Notes under the pieces: generated by a model
Database searches by the model: none
The model's input: the letters and a program-made list of their open reading frames with translations, nothing else
What the model was told of the DNA's origin: nothing
Assembly (NCBI GenBank): GCA_028284935.1
Contig: JANQQQ010000039.1
Coordinates: forward strand, 528,670-592,669
Length of the DNA: 64,000 nt
Origin: Croceivirga sp.
Lineage (GTDB): Bacteria; Bacteroidota; Bacteroidia; Flavobacteriales; Flavobacteriaceae
Reading direction: 5' to 3'
In this document: positions 42,444 to 51,879 of the stretch, piece by piece
How positions within the stretch are numbered: position 1 is the stretch's first letter
How the letters are laid out: each line of letters begins with the position of its first letter
Made by a program: the position numbers and the translations under genes

Positions 42444-43091
42444 TCAATTCTTTATGATATAGTAGCCATCTTCCCTGTATTTGGCCTCGTCAAAGGTAAA
42501 CAAGGTTTTTGATAAGGGTTGATTGGTTTTGAAAGAATTAACGGTAATGGTGGTCTTAGTGCCATTACTGCCCGTTTCAATGAGTTTGTGAATGTGCTTG
42601 GTCTCTGCGTCAATTCCCAATAAAATGGATTTGATATCGGAATTGGAATCAATGGGAGTCAGTTTCACATATTGAATCTTTCTTCCCTGAACATTTTGGA
42701 GGATGTCCCAGTCATAGTTGTGTCCCTCCCTGTAAAAGGTCAACATTTTGGATGGCGTAATGGTCTCGTCATCATCGGACTCTTCATCTATGGTCACCTC
42801 TTCGTTGTCAGGAACTATAGTATACACTTTGGAACCATCGAATAATACGGTAGAGCCAAAAAGATTTACCCGATACTTATCCCCATTCAATGTGGCATCA
42901 CCACGCGTCTCGCTCTTGGTATTGGCATCGATGTTTTCCAAAGTGTAGTTGAAATCAATTCTAATGTTATCGTAGGAAACCACCTTGTTATATACTTCAT
43001 CCAAAAGTGCTTTGGCTTTCTGGGAATTCTGCGCTTGCATCGAGAGGCAACATAGCAGGAGTGCAATTGCGGTAAACGTTCTTTTGATCAT
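42444..43091 (-). CDS. lolA: LolA-like outer membrane lipoprotein carrier
   Basis: 215 aa with a signal peptide ending near SMQAQ. The half-open beta-barrel pattern of LolA is visible (YDNIRIDFNYTLENIDANTK, TRGDATLNGDKYRVNLFG, DGSKVYTIVPDNEEV, then LIETGSNGTKTTITVNSF). It shuttles lipoproteins through the periplasm. It follows ftsK by nine bases and precedes the LptF/G gene by one base, so the run couples division with envelope assembly. Confidence 0.9.
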   Translation of the reverse strand: MIKRTFTAIALLLCCLSMQAQNSQKAKALLDEVYNKVVSYDNIRIDFNYTLENIDANTKSETRGDATLNGDKYRVNLFGSTVLFDGSKVYTIVPDNEEVTIDEESDDDETITPSKMLTFYREGHNYDWDILQNVQGRKIQYVKLTPIDSNSDIKSILLGIDAETKHIHKLIETGSNGTKTTITVNSFKTNQPLSKTLFTFDEAKYREDGYYIIKN

Positions 43092-43100
43092 GGGTTGTAG

Positions 43101-45461
43101 CTAATTTCTGTTCTGTGTTTCATTTTGTAATAGTTGCTCCAGCGCAAATAGGTCAGGAACCAAAACCTGTCTCGCTTTACTTCCTTCAAAGGGCCCAACG
43201 ATTCCTGCGGCTTCCAGTTGGTCAATAATTCTACCAGCCCTGTTATACCCCAATTTTAATTTTCGTTGAATCAATGAGGCAGAACCTTGTTGAGCATTGA
43301 TGATGACCTCTGCCGCTTCCCGGAACATACTGTCTCGTTCACTGATATCGTAATCAATTCCTGTGCCAGAATCCTCACCCACATACTCAGGCAAAAGATG
43401 GGCGTCAGGATAGGCCCGTTGCGAACCAATGTATTCGGTGATTTTGGCCACTTCGGGAGTGTCCACAAAAGCACATTGCAAACGGGTAACGTCGTTGCCC
43501 TGTGTAAATAACATATCTCCGCGACCTATCAATTGGTCCGCGCCCTGGGCATCCAAAATGGTTCTAGAATCGATTTTCGATGTTACCCTAAAGGCTATCC
43601 TAGCTGGGAAGTTTGCCTTAATGAGGCCTGTTATCACATTAACGGAGGGTCGTTGCGTAGCTATAATCAAATGGATTCCGATGGCTCGTGCCAACTGTGC
43701 CAACCGTGCTATGGGAGCTTCCACTTCTTTTCCCGCAGTCATGATTAAATCGGCAAACTCGTCAATGACCAAGATGATATACGGTAAAAACTTATGCCCA
43801 TCATTTGGATTCAATTTCCGGGATTTGAATTTTACGTTGTATTCCTTGATGTTCCGGACCATGGCCACTTTCAACAATTCGTAACGTTGGTCCATTTCAA
43901 TGCAAAGCGAGTTGAGCGTATTGATGACCTTGGTGTTGTCCGTAATAATGGCCTCTTCAGCATCGGGAAGTTTTGCCAAAAAATGACGCTCTATTTTATT
44001 GTACAGCGTCAGTTCAACCTTTTTGGGATCCACCAATACAAATTTAATTTCCGCGGGATGTTTTTTGTACAGCAAGGATGTAATTACCGCATTCAAGCCA
44101 ACGGATTTCCCTTGACCAGTGGCCCCTGCCATGAGCAAATGGGGCATCTTGGCCAGATCGACCACAAAGGTTTCATTGCTGATGGTCTTGCCAAAGGCAA
44201 TGGGCAATTGCATCTCAGCTTTTTGGAACTTAGTGGAGGCAATGACCGATCGCATGGAAACGACGGTGGCATTTTTATTAGGGACTTCAATGCCAATGGT
44301 ACCCTTACCTGGGATGGGTGCAATAATCCGAATCCCTAAGGCTGCCAATGAAAGCGCAATATCATCTTCTAGATTTTTTATTTTGGAAATGCGGATACCA
44401 GCTTCGGGAACAATTTCATAAAGCGTTACCGTAGGTCCAATAGTGGCCTTTATTTGGGCAATGCCTATCTTATAATTTTTGAGGGTGGACACAATTTTGT
44501 TCTTGTTTTCCTCCAGTTCTTGCTGATTGATGGTGATGCCTCCTGACGCTCCGTGTTCTTCCAATAAGTTAATTGGGGGAAATTTGTAATTGCCCAATTC
44601 CAGCTTGGGATCGAATTCGCCAAAGTCCTTGACCAATTGTGCTGCTTTTACGTCCGTTTCCACAGTTTCCTCGGCCACCTTTTCTACCTTAAGATCAATC
44701 TTGTCCTCCATCATTTCAGGAAGGTTGACATCCAAACCTGATTCCAGGTTTAAAGGGGGAATGTCCTTTTTATGGGTATAGGTGTCAATCTTTATTTCCT
44801 CTTCCTCCTCGGGCTCAAGGCTGAGTTCAATGGATGCTTCCCTCAAATCATTTGAAGGGGATTTTGGTTTTGAAAAGTTGATTCCCCTGAAATAATTCCC
44901 AATGCCTTCCGGAGAAAAATTGAACAGCCGCACCATGATAACGACCAGCGTAAACAATAAGAGGAGAAACACGCCAATTTTCCCCACATAGTCTTGAAGG
45001 AAATCGTTCATTTCGTACCCAATTTGACCTCCAAGTAAGGGTTGTTGAAAAAAGAAAAAACCTAAAGCAATGGAAATCCATATTACCCCTAACAAGCCCC
45101 ATATCCACTTGGCCCAAAGATTGTTGCTGTTTAGGCCAAGAAACAAATAAAGTCCAGTAATGGCTGAAAGAATAGGGAAGGCAAAAGAGGCCAAGCCAAA
45201 GCCTTTGTACATGAAAAAGTGGCTGATAGCGGCACCAAACTTGTTCAAAAGGTTTTCGGATTCGGTATTTCTGTCCAAAAACTCAGAAAGAAGACTTTGG
45301 TCCTCTTGCCATGTCACATAGAAGGATATAAAGGAAAAGAACAGTGCAAGGCTTAAAATAATCAAAAAGCAGCCAAAGATGATCTTGTTTTTCTTTGACA
45401 CCTTGAATCCCTGCTTTTTCTTTGAAGAGGAACTCTTCGATTTCCTTCGTTTGGTCGCCAT
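43101..45461 (-). CDS. ftsK: DNA translocase FtsK
   Basis: 786 aa. A lysine-rich N-terminus leads to four membrane helices (about 28-180), then a short acidic linker (200-290), then the motor: Walker A GATGQGKSVG, Walker B IILVIDEFADLIM and the RecA-like LARAIGIHLIIATQRPSVN. The gamma winged helix is at the end (GSASLIQRKLKLGYNRAGRI). It segregates the chromosome terminus at the septum. The linker is short, as in many Bacteroidota. It heads the ftsK-lolA-lptF/G-ribB run with a promoter box at 45486-45493. Confidence 0.97.
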   Translation of the reverse strand: MATKRRKSKSSSSKKKQGFKVSKKNKIIFGCFLIILSLALFFSFISFYVTWQEDQSLLSEFLDRNTESENLLNKFGAAISHFFMYKGFGLASFAFPILSAITGLYLFLGLNSNNLWAKWIWGLLGVIWISIALGFFFFQQPLLGGQIGYEMNDFLQDYVGKIGVFLLLLFTLVVIMVRLFNFSPEGIGNYFRGINFSKPKSPSNDLREASIELSLEPEEEEEIKIDTYTHKKDIPPLNLESGLDVNLPEMMEDKIDLKVEKVAEETVETDVKAAQLVKDFGEFDPKLELGNYKFPPINLLEEHGASGGITINQQELEENKNKIVSTLKNYKIGIAQIKATIGPTVTLYEIVPEAGIRISKIKNLEDDIALSLAALGIRIIAPIPGKGTIGIEVPNKNATVVSMRSVIASTKFQKAEMQLPIAFGKTISNETFVVDLAKMPHLLMAGATGQGKSVGLNAVITSLLYKKHPAEIKFVLVDPKKVELTLYNKIERHFLAKLPDAEEAIITDNTKVINTLNSLCIEMDQRYELLKVAMVRNIKEYNVKFKSRKLNPNDGHKFLPYIILVIDEFADLIMTAGKEVEAPIARLAQLARAIGIHLIIATQRPSVNVITGLIKANFPARIAFRVTSKIDSRTILDAQGADQLIGRGDMLFTQGNDVTRLQCAFVDTPEVAKITEYIGSQRAYPDAHLLPEYVGEDSGTGIDYDISERDSMFREAAEVIINAQQGSASLIQRKLKLGYNRAGRIIDQLEAAGIVGPFEGSKARQVLVPDLFALEQLLQNETQNRN

Positions 45462-45485
45462 GAATAAAAATAAGCCGCTAAGTTA

Positions 45486-45493
45486 CAAATTTA
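45486..45493 (-). promoter_or_regulatory. ftsK promoter -7 box
   Basis: The minus strand reads TAAATTTG, a perfect TAnnTTTG, 25 bases before the ftsK start. No exact TTG at -33 is seen, only a T-rich CTTTC. Confidence 0.5.
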
Positions 45494-45522
45494 CGTTGCT
45501 GAAAGGGGTAGGGGATGTTTTG

Positions 45523-45888
45523 TCAGAAAACTTTTGGAACGTAAATGATACATCCCACAATCACGGAAATTAAAGAGGCGGCCATCACAGCCCCTGCGGA
45601 AACATCTTTAATCAAACCAATCTTATCGTCAAACCCCGGTTGAACAAAGTCCGCCAACTTCTCAATGGCCGTATTGACACCTTCAATTCCCATGACCATT
45701 CCCACACAGATGAATTGAAGCGCCCATTCCGTATTGGAAATGTCAAAGTAAAACCCAGCTATGGTGATCAATACGGCAATAACAAATTGAATTTTTATAC
45801 TGGATTCGGTCTTCAATAAAATAAAAAGACCTTTCAAAGCGTAACCAACACTTTTAATACGGTTAATGACAAAATGTTCCTTAGGCAT
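45523..45888 (-). CDS. dgkA: Diacylglycerol/undecaprenol kinase (DgkA family)
   Basis: 121 aa with three membrane helices. The family signature is intact: [14 protein letters not shown] (catalytic glutamate region) and [14 protein letters not shown]. It phosphorylates undecaprenol or diacylglycerol to recycle lipid carriers. Its start overlaps the tpx stop by eight bases, so both are co-translated. Confidence 0.94.
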   Translation of the reverse strand: MPKEHFVINRIKSVGYALKGLFILLKTESSIKIQFVIAVLITIAGFYFDISNTEWALQFICVGMVMGIEGVNTAIEKLADFVQPGFDDKIGLIKDVSAGAVMAASLISVIVGCIIYVPKVF

Positions 45889-46387
45889 CCATTAGTGCTT
45901 CAAGCGCCGCTTTGTAATTAGGTTCATCCACAATTTCAGGAACTTGTTCAGCATAGGTCACCGTGCCATTTTCGTCGAGGACAACCACCGCCCTAGAGAG
46001 CAATCCCTGCAATGGCCCGTCGGTAAATGCGACGTTATAAGCTTCCCCAAAGTTTCCATCACGGAAGTCAGAAAGGGTTTCTACTTTGTCTATCCCCTCG
46101 GCACCACAGAAACGGGCTTGGGCAAAAGGTAAGTCCCTGGAGATACAGAGCACTTTGGTATTGTCAAGTTCAGCAGCTTCCTGATTGAACTGACGAACCG
46201 ATTGCGCACAAGTTCCGGTATCGATACTGGGGAAAATATTTAAAACTACTTTTTGTCCATTATAATCCGATAAGGATGCGGTACTTAGGTCATTTTTTAT
46301 TAGGGTAAAGTCGGGAGCCTTACTGCCATTGGCAGGAAGATTTCCCGAGGTGTGTATTTCGCTTCCTTTTAAGGTTACTGTAGCCAT
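45881..46387 (-). CDS. tpx: Thiol peroxidase
   Basis: 168 aa, the usual length. Peroxidatic Cys60 lies in [13 protein letters not shown] and resolving Cys94 in ARFCGAEGI, the spacing of atypical 2-Cys Tpx. It reduces lipid and hydrogen peroxides with thioredoxin. A TAAACTTG box on the minus strand (46395-46402) is one base off the -7 consensus. Confidence 0.97.
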   Translation of the reverse strand: MATVTLKGSEIHTSGNLPANGSKAPDFTLIKNDLSTASLSDYNGQKVVLNIFPSIDTGTCAQSVRQFNQEAAELDNTKVLCISRDLPFAQARFCGAEGIDKVETLSDFRDGNFGEAYNVAFTDGPLQGLLSRAVVVLDENGTVTYAEQVPEIVDEPNYKAALEALMDA

Positions 46388-46493
46388 TGTATTGCAAGTT
46401 TAAGATTAAAAATGAAAGATTTAAACGTATCGTATCCCAATGATGTCATGTTGGGAATACGTCAATGCGAAGGTAAAAAATGGATTTGAATTT

Positions 46494-47984
46494 TTAGGCT
46501 TCCTCGGGACGGACCAATTGTTTTATTTTAATCTTGAAGGCGGCAAAAAACAATGTCATGAAAGGACTTAACCAATTGAATATGGCATAAAGGAAATAAT
46601 CGCCAACCGCAACACCCAAAACCCCACTATGGTAAGCACCACAGGTATTCCATGGAACCAGAACCGAGGTCACCGTTCCTGAATCTTCCAAAGTCCTACT
46701 TAGGTTTTCAGGGGCCAACCCACGTTCCGCATAGGCCTTGGAAAACATTTTTCCAGGGACCACCAAGGCCAAATATTGATCTGATGCGGTGACGTTCAGT
46801 GCCAGACAACTTCCCACGGTACTTGCGAAAAGGCCAAAAGTAGTTTTGGCCAAATTCAATAATGATTTGGTGATGCGCTGTAGCGCCCCAATACCATCCA
46901 TAATACCTCCAAAGACCATAGCGCAGACAATCAACCAAATGGTGCCCAACATTCCGGCCATTCCTCCGGAGGAAAATAAATCATTGAGAACGGGATCCGA
47001 AGTTTCTATATGGGTGTCCACCGTTATCGCGTTGAGAATTCCTTTGTATCCCGTTGAAAAATCCAATAGTTCCCCCCCTCCCAATTTGGCTACCAAATCC
47101 GGTTGAAACAAAAGGGCAAAAACCCCTCCCAACAATGTCCCGATCAACAACCCCAAAAGGGGAGGCGCCTTTTTCACAATAAGAAGAATGACAACAACAG
47201 GTACCAGGAAAAGCCATCCATTGATTGTAAAAGTAGCATCTATGGTACTTAAAATGGCACTTGTATCGGCTACGCCCGAGGTGTCAAGACTCAATCCGAT
47301 GATGATGAAAACCAGGAGTGTTACGGAAATCGTGGGTATGGTGGTCCAGGTCATATAGCGTATATGGGAGAATAATTCACCACCTGCCATGGCTGGGGCC
47401 AAATTTGTGGTGTCGCTCAAAGGGGACATTTTATCACCAAAGTAAGCTCCCGAGAGCACGGCCCCCGCTGTCATACCCATTGAAATGCCCAATGCCTCCC
47501 CAATACCCACCAAGGCTATCCCCACTGTGGCAGCCGTGGTCCAACTACTCCCCGTGGCGATGGAGATAATGGCACAAATAATAACACAGGCCGCTAGAAA
47601 AATGGTTGGGTTCAATATTTGAAGACCGTAGTAGACCATAGCGGGAATGATGCCACTGACCAGCCACGTCCCGGCCAAAGCACCTACCATTAAAAGGATG
47701 AGCAAGGCGCCAGTGGTGGAACGGACGTTTTCCGCTACTTCGGCAATCATTTGTTTATAGGAGACCTTATTGAAAAAGCCTACCGTAGCTGCAACAGCTC
47801 CACCCATGAGAAGAATAAACTGATTGGAACCACTTAAAGCGTCATCCCCAAAAACATATACGTTGTAGGCCAACATTCCTACCAGAGCAATCACCGGAAT
47901 CAAAGCTTCCCAAATATTCAATTCCCTATTTTCAACTACTTCTTCGTTTTCCCGATACTTTGGTTTTTTGGTCTTTTGGCTCAT
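46494..47984 (-). CDS. nhaC: NhaC-family Na+/H+ antiporter
   Basis: 496 aa with about eleven helices. Conserved NhaC segments include TGALLILLMVGALAGTWLVS, ATGSSWTTAATVGIALVGIG, GAYFGDKMSPLSDTTNLAP and SGTVTSVLVPWNTCGAYHSG. It exports Na+ in exchange for H+, fitting a marine lifestyle. Upstream is TTTG, then TAATATTA after 20 bases, a plausible promoter. A GTTGTGCAA nonamer appears twice in the 70-base leader. Confidence 0.95.
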   Translation of the reverse strand: MSQKTKKPKYRENEEVVENRELNIWEALIPVIALVGMLAYNVYVFGDDALSGSNQFILLMGGAVAATVGFFNKVSYKQMIAEVAENVRSTTGALLILLMVGALAGTWLVSGIIPAMVYYGLQILNPTIFLAACVIICAIISIATGSSWTTAATVGIALVGIGEALGISMGMTAGAVLSGAYFGDKMSPLSDTTNLAPAMAGGELFSHIRYMTWTTIPTISVTLLVFIIIGLSLDTSGVADTSAILSTIDATFTINGWLFLVPVVVILLIVKKAPPLLGLLIGTLLGGVFALLFQPDLVAKLGGGELLDFSTGYKGILNAITVDTHIETSDPVLNDLFSSGGMAGMLGTIWLIVCAMVFGGIMDGIGALQRITKSLLNLAKTTFGLFASTVGSCLALNVTASDQYLALVVPGKMFSKAYAERGLAPENLSRTLEDSGTVTSVLVPWNTCGAYHSGVLGVAVGDYFLYAIFNWLSPFMTLFFAAFKIKIKQLVRPEEA

Positions 47985-48054
47985 AGGCTACGCAGTTGTG
48001 CAAGCCTAATATTACAACATTGGTATCTGTTGTGCAAACGGCGGAAGGTTTCCC

Positions 48055-49278
48055 CTAGGCCATTTGGGCCGTTTTAGGACCAAGAATCCCAAGCTGTCCC
48101 ATACACTTTTTCATTTTTTGATAGGTAGTTTCAATAGTGTTGTCGAGCCCAATGGAAAAACGGATTAAACCGTCGGTAAGGCCCATCTCCTCCTGTTCTT
48201 CCAAAGGAATCTCAGAAGAGGTGGAGGTACCCGGAGCACTGAACAGGGTCTTATAAAAACCGAGACTAACCGCTAAGTATCCAAGATTTTCCTTTTGCAT
48301 TAATTCCATAAGTGCATTGGCCTGATCCAAAGTGCCCACATCGATGGTCATCAAGCCCCCAAAACCGTACTCCGGATTCATTTGACCCGCCATGATTTGA
48401 TGTCCGGAATGCGAAGCTAGACCAGGGTAGGCCACCTTAAGACCATCTTCCTGGAATTTTCTGGCTAGGTAAAGTGTATTCTCGCTGTGCTTCTTTATTC
48501 GAATGTGAAGGGTTCGCATATTTTTCAGGATGGAGGCAGCCCTAAGACTGTCCAAGGTGCTGCCAAATAGCATTCCGGCCCCATCATTAACATCTTTAAG
48601 GCTTAAGCAAAAATCTGTTGAAGCACATACGGCGCCGGCCACACAATCACTGGCTCCGTTAATAAATTTGGTAAGGCTATGAATCACAATGTCGGCTCCA
48701 AGTTGGGCGGCACTTATACTGAGTGGCGAAAAAGTGTTGTCTACGACCAAAGGGATGTTATACTTTTTGGCCAGTTGGGAGAGCGCTCGAATATCCGCAA
48801 TCTCCAATAGTGGGTTACTAACGGCCTCACAATAAATCATTTTAGTGTTTTCGGAAATATTCTTTTCAACGTTTTCCAAATCAGTGATGTCCACAAATGC
48901 CGTTGTAATGGAAAACTTGGGCAAAAAGTTTTTCAATAAGGCATATGTACCACCATAAATGGTACGGCTGCTCACAATATGGTCCCCTCCATTACAAAGT
49001 TGCATAATGACCGCGGAAATCGCGCCCATCCCGGAGGCATAAACATTGGCCGTTTCCGTACCTTCCAGAGCGGCTAGGGCCTCCCCTAAATAAAGATTGG
49101 ATGGGGAAGAATGCCTACTGTACAAATAACAACCTTCGGTATTTCCCTCGAAGGTATCGAACATGGTTTTAGCTGATAGAAATGTATAGGTGGAGGAATC
49201 AGAAATGGATGGGTTCACACCCCCAAATTCCCCAAAATAATGTAGGTCCTGTAGTTTTTGTGCTGATGTATTGTCCAT
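48055..49278 (-). CDS. Cys/Met metabolism PLP enzyme (methionine gamma-lyase-like)
   Basis: 407 aa. The fold-type I motifs are present: YASGMGAISAVIMQLCNGGD, SNPLLEIADIRAL, VVDNTFSPL and the Schiff-base lysine Lys204 in HSLTKFINGASD. Similar enzymes include methionine gamma-lyase, homocysteine desulfhydrase and cystathionine gamma-synthase or lyase; the exact activity is open. It is divergent from an Lrp-type regulator, which likely controls it according to amino-acid levels. Confidence 0.9.
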   Translation of the reverse strand: MDNTSAQKLQDLHYFGEFGGVNPSISDSSTYTFLSAKTMFDTFEGNTEGCYLYSRHSSPSNLYLGEALAALEGTETANVYASGMGAISAVIMQLCNGGDHIVSSRTIYGGTYALLKNFLPKFSITTAFVDITDLENVEKNISENTKMIYCEAVSNPLLEIADIRALSQLAKKYNIPLVVDNTFSPLSISAAQLGADIVIHSLTKFINGASDCVAGAVCASTDFCLSLKDVNDGAGMLFGSTLDSLRAASILKNMRTLHIRIKKHSENTLYLARKFQEDGLKVAYPGLASHSGHQIMAGQMNPEYGFGGLMTIDVGTLDQANALMELMQKENLGYLAVSLGFYKTLFSAPGTSTSSEIPLEEQEEMGLTDGLIRFSIGLDNTIETTYQKMKKCMGQLGILGPKTAQMA

Positions 49279-49349
49279 TGTACTTTATTTACTGCTAAAT
49301 TCAATATTTGTAATATTTAGTTCAAGTTAATTTTATTTATATAGATTTA

Positions 49350-49390
49350 TAATTTTTAAAAATTACAAATTTTAGAATTTAATTCTAAAA
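49350..49390. promoter_or_regulatory. Lrp-type operator candidates
   Basis: A perfect palindrome TAATTTTTAAAAATTA lies at 49350-49365 and a perfect 10-bp dyad TTTTAGAATT-T-AATTCTAAAA at 49370-49390. Both sit in the AT-rich 156-base divergent region of the lyase and lrp genes. Lrp/AsnC proteins bind several such AT-rich sites. Confidence 0.55.
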
Positions 49391-49434
49391 GTTTTATTAA
49401 ACCGATTTAAAAACGAAAATTATCCTAAACCATT

Positions 49435-49887
49435 ATGGATCAAATTGATAGGAGATTATTGAACCTATTGCAGGAAAATTGTAAAAGAACCACAAAGGCG
49501 TATGCCGTTGAATTGGGATTATCGACAACCGCTATTTTCGAACGCATCCGCAAGTTGGAAAAGGAAAAAGTAATTACAAGCTACGTGGCCTTGGTAGATA
49601 AGAAAGCGGTAAAAAAGTCGTTCACCGTTTTTTGTCATGTAAAATTGGTACAGCATACCAAGGACAATGTCCTACGGTTTGAAAGACAAATACAAAGGCT
49701 GGAAGAAGTACAGGAGTGCCATCATGTGAGTGGGGATTATGATTACATTTTACGGGTAAATGTGGCGGATATGGCGGCTTACAGGGAGTTTATGGTCAAT
49801 AAACTAACCGCAATTGATCAAATTGGAAGCACACAAAGCTCGTTTGGAATCAATGAGGTCAAAAAGACCACGGCCATTTTACTTTAA
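49435..49887 (+). CDS. Lrp/AsnC-family transcriptional regulator
   Basis: 150 aa. An N-terminal helix-turn-helix (LGLSTTAIFERIRKLEKEKV) is followed by a RAM ligand-binding domain (CHHVSGDYDYILRVNVADMA). It forms multimers that wrap DNA in response to an amino acid. The divergent neighbour is the Cys/Met lyase, its likely target. Confidence 0.95.
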   Translation: MDQIDRRLLNLLQENCKRTTKAYAVELGLSTTAIFERIRKLEKEKVITSYVALVDKKAVKKSFTVFCHVKLVQHTKDNVLRFERQIQRLEEVQECHHVSGDYDYILRVNVADMAAYREFMVNKLTAIDQIGSTQSSFGINEVKKTTAILL

Positions 49888-49986
49888 GAAAGTTTAACCT
49901 AAAACCAAGTTAAAATGGAAAGCATCCCATACGAAATGAGGTTAAATTGAGGTTGTTTCATCATATCAATCAAAAAGCACAACCAA

Positions 49987-50376
49987 ATGAAACCAAAATT
50001 GCGCCTTGGTCTTTCCATTTTTGCAACACTCATTGGGTTATCTACCCTACTACTGTATAACACCCTTGTCCAGGATGTTCTCTTTAAGAATATTGCATTC
50101 TGCAGTGCCACGGGTTTGCAATTGACACTTAAGACCATGGGTATCTGGTCCGCCGGTTTGGTGACCGGTTTTTTAACGTCCTTATTAGTGCTTCAGGATA
50201 ATTATTACCCCAATATTGTGCTTTCGGCAGCCGTTCTCCTCAAGGTTTTTGTGTTTGTGGGTTGTGACAGTCTGGCCAACCCTTTTTGGTTTGATAGCGT
50301 TTTGAGTTTTTCTATGCTATCTGGCCTGTGGATGGGCTACTATGCCGGTGTAAAATTTCCTCTTTCTCCGGCCTAA
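49987..50376 (+). CDS. Small membrane protein of unknown function
   Basis: 129 aa with four hydrophobic helices (LGLSIFATLIGLSTLLLY, MGIWSAGLVTGFLTSLLVL, IVLSAAVLLKVFVFVG, VLSFSMLSGLWMGYYAG). Two cysteines occur, neither in a known motif. It is co-directional with lrp (99 bases before) and lpdA (79 bases after). Confidence 0.7.
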   Translation: MKPKLRLGLSIFATLIGLSTLLLYNTLVQDVLFKNIAFCSATGLQLTLKTMGIWSAGLVTGFLTSLLVLQDNYYPNIVLSAAVLLKVFVFVGCDSLANPFWFDSVLSFSMLSGLWMGYYAGVKFPLSPA

Positions 50377-50404
50377 TGCTGTTATTCTTCCCAAAAAACA
50401 TTCG

Positions 50405-50412
50405 TATTTTTG
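50405..50412 (+). promoter_or_regulatory. lpdA promoter -7 box
   Basis: TATTTTTG, a perfect TAnnTTTG, 43 bases before the lpdA ATG. The -33 TTG is not clear. Confidence 0.5.
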
Positions 50413-50455
50413 AGGTCGTTTAAGAAATTTCAATCTAAGAAAATCCCATTACAAT

Positions 50456-51862
50456 ATGAGTCAATATGATGTGGCCGTTATAGGTTCCGGTCCGGGTGGT
50501 TATGTGGCAGCAATACGATGTGCCCAATTGGGTATGAAAACAGCCATTATTGAAAAATACTCCACATTGGGAGGTACTTGTTTAAATGTTGGTTGCATAC
50601 CGTCAAAAGCTTTGTTGGATTCTTCCCATCATTATGAAGAGGCAGTTAAACATTTTGAGGAGCATGGCATTGAAATTCCGGGCGAGGTAAAAGTAAACCT
50701 AAAACAGATGATTTCGCGTAAGGATGCCGTAGTGGACCAGACCACGAAGGGGATTCAATTTCTGATGGATAAAAACAAAATCGATGTCTTTGAAGGATGG
50801 GGAAGTTTCAAAGATGCCACTCACATTACTATCAAAGTTGCAGGAGGAAAGGCAGAAGTCATTGAAGCCAAAAACACCATAATAGCTACGGGATCAAAAC
50901 CTTCAACGCTACCTTTTATTGAAATTGATAAAGAACGGATCATTACTTCAACAGAGGCCCTAAAACTGCCTGAAATACCGAAACATATGATTGTTATTGG
51001 TGGTGGGGTCATTGGATTGGAGTTAGGCCAGGTGTACAAACGTCTGGGCGCTGAAGTAAGTGTTATTGAGTATATGGATAGAATAATTCCGGGAATGGAC
51101 GGTGCATTATCCAAGGAGCTGATGAAGGTGATGAAAAAACAAAAAGTAAAATTCCATTTATCCCACAAGGTAAAATCCGTGGAACGCAATGGTGACGAGG
51201 TCATTGTTAAGGCGGACGACAAAAAAGGGCAGGAGGTTGTGTTTGACGGAGATTATTGTTTGGTTTCGGTAGGTAGAAAACCCTATACGGCAGGACTCAA
51301 CGCCGAAGCGGCCGGCGTCAAGCTGGATGAACGTGGCAGGGTTGAGGTAAATGACCATTTGCAAACATCAGCACCAAATATTTACGCCATTGGTGACGTC
51401 GTTAGAGGAGCTATGCTGGCGCACAAGGCCGAAGAGGAGGGAACGATGGTCGCCGAAATTTTAGCAGGGCAGAAACCGCATATTAACTACAACCTCATCC
51501 CAGGAGTGGTATATACCTGGCCTGAAGTTGCCGCAGTTGGTAAAACGGAGGAAGAGTTAAAGGAGGCCGGGGTGGACTACAAAGCTGGTCAATTCCCCAT
51601 GCGTGCCTTAGGTCGTGCTAGGGCCAGTATGGATATTGATGGCTTTGTAAAGATTTTGGCTGATGCAAATACCGATGAAGTATTAGGGGTGCACATGATC
51701 GGTGCGCGCTGCGCAGATTTGATTACAGAAGGGGTAACGGCGATGGAATTTAGGGCGTCAGCCGAAGATATGGCCAGGATGAGTCATGCCCATCCAACGT
51801 ACGCCGAAGCGGTAAAGGAAGCAGCTTTGGCTGCAACGGACAATAGGCCTATCCATATTTGA
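50456..51862 (+). CDS. lpdA: Dihydrolipoyl dehydrogenase (E3)
   Basis: 468 aa. FAD-binding GSGPGG leads to the redox disulfide Cys42/Cys47 in LGGTCLNVGCIPSK, an NAD-binding GGGVIGLELGQVYKRLG and the C-terminal dimer His-Glu in HAHPTYAEAVKEA. It reoxidises lipoamide for the 2-oxo-acid dehydrogenase complexes. No E1/E2 genes are beside it. Confidence 0.97.
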   Translation: MSQYDVAVIGSGPGGYVAAIRCAQLGMKTAIIEKYSTLGGTCLNVGCIPSKALLDSSHHYEEAVKHFEEHGIEIPGEVKVNLKQMISRKDAVVDQTTKGIQFLMDKNKIDVFEGWGSFKDATHITIKVAGGKAEVIEAKNTIIATGSKPSTLPFIEIDKERIITSTEALKLPEIPKHMIVIGGGVIGLELGQVYKRLGAEVSVIEYMDRIIPGMDGALSKELMKVMKKQKVKFHLSHKVKSVERNGDEVIVKADDKKGQEVVFDGDYCLVSVGRKPYTAGLNAEAAGVKLDERGRVEVNDHLQTSAPNIYAIGDVVRGAMLAHKAEEEGTMVAEILAGQKPHINYNLIPGVVYTWPEVAAVGKTEEELKEAGVDYKAGQFPMRALGRARASMDIDGFVKILADANTDEVLGVHMIGARCADLITEGVTAMEFRASAEDMARMSHAHPTYAEAVKEAALAATDNRPIHI

Positions 51863-51879
51863 TAACGCTAAAGGGTGAA

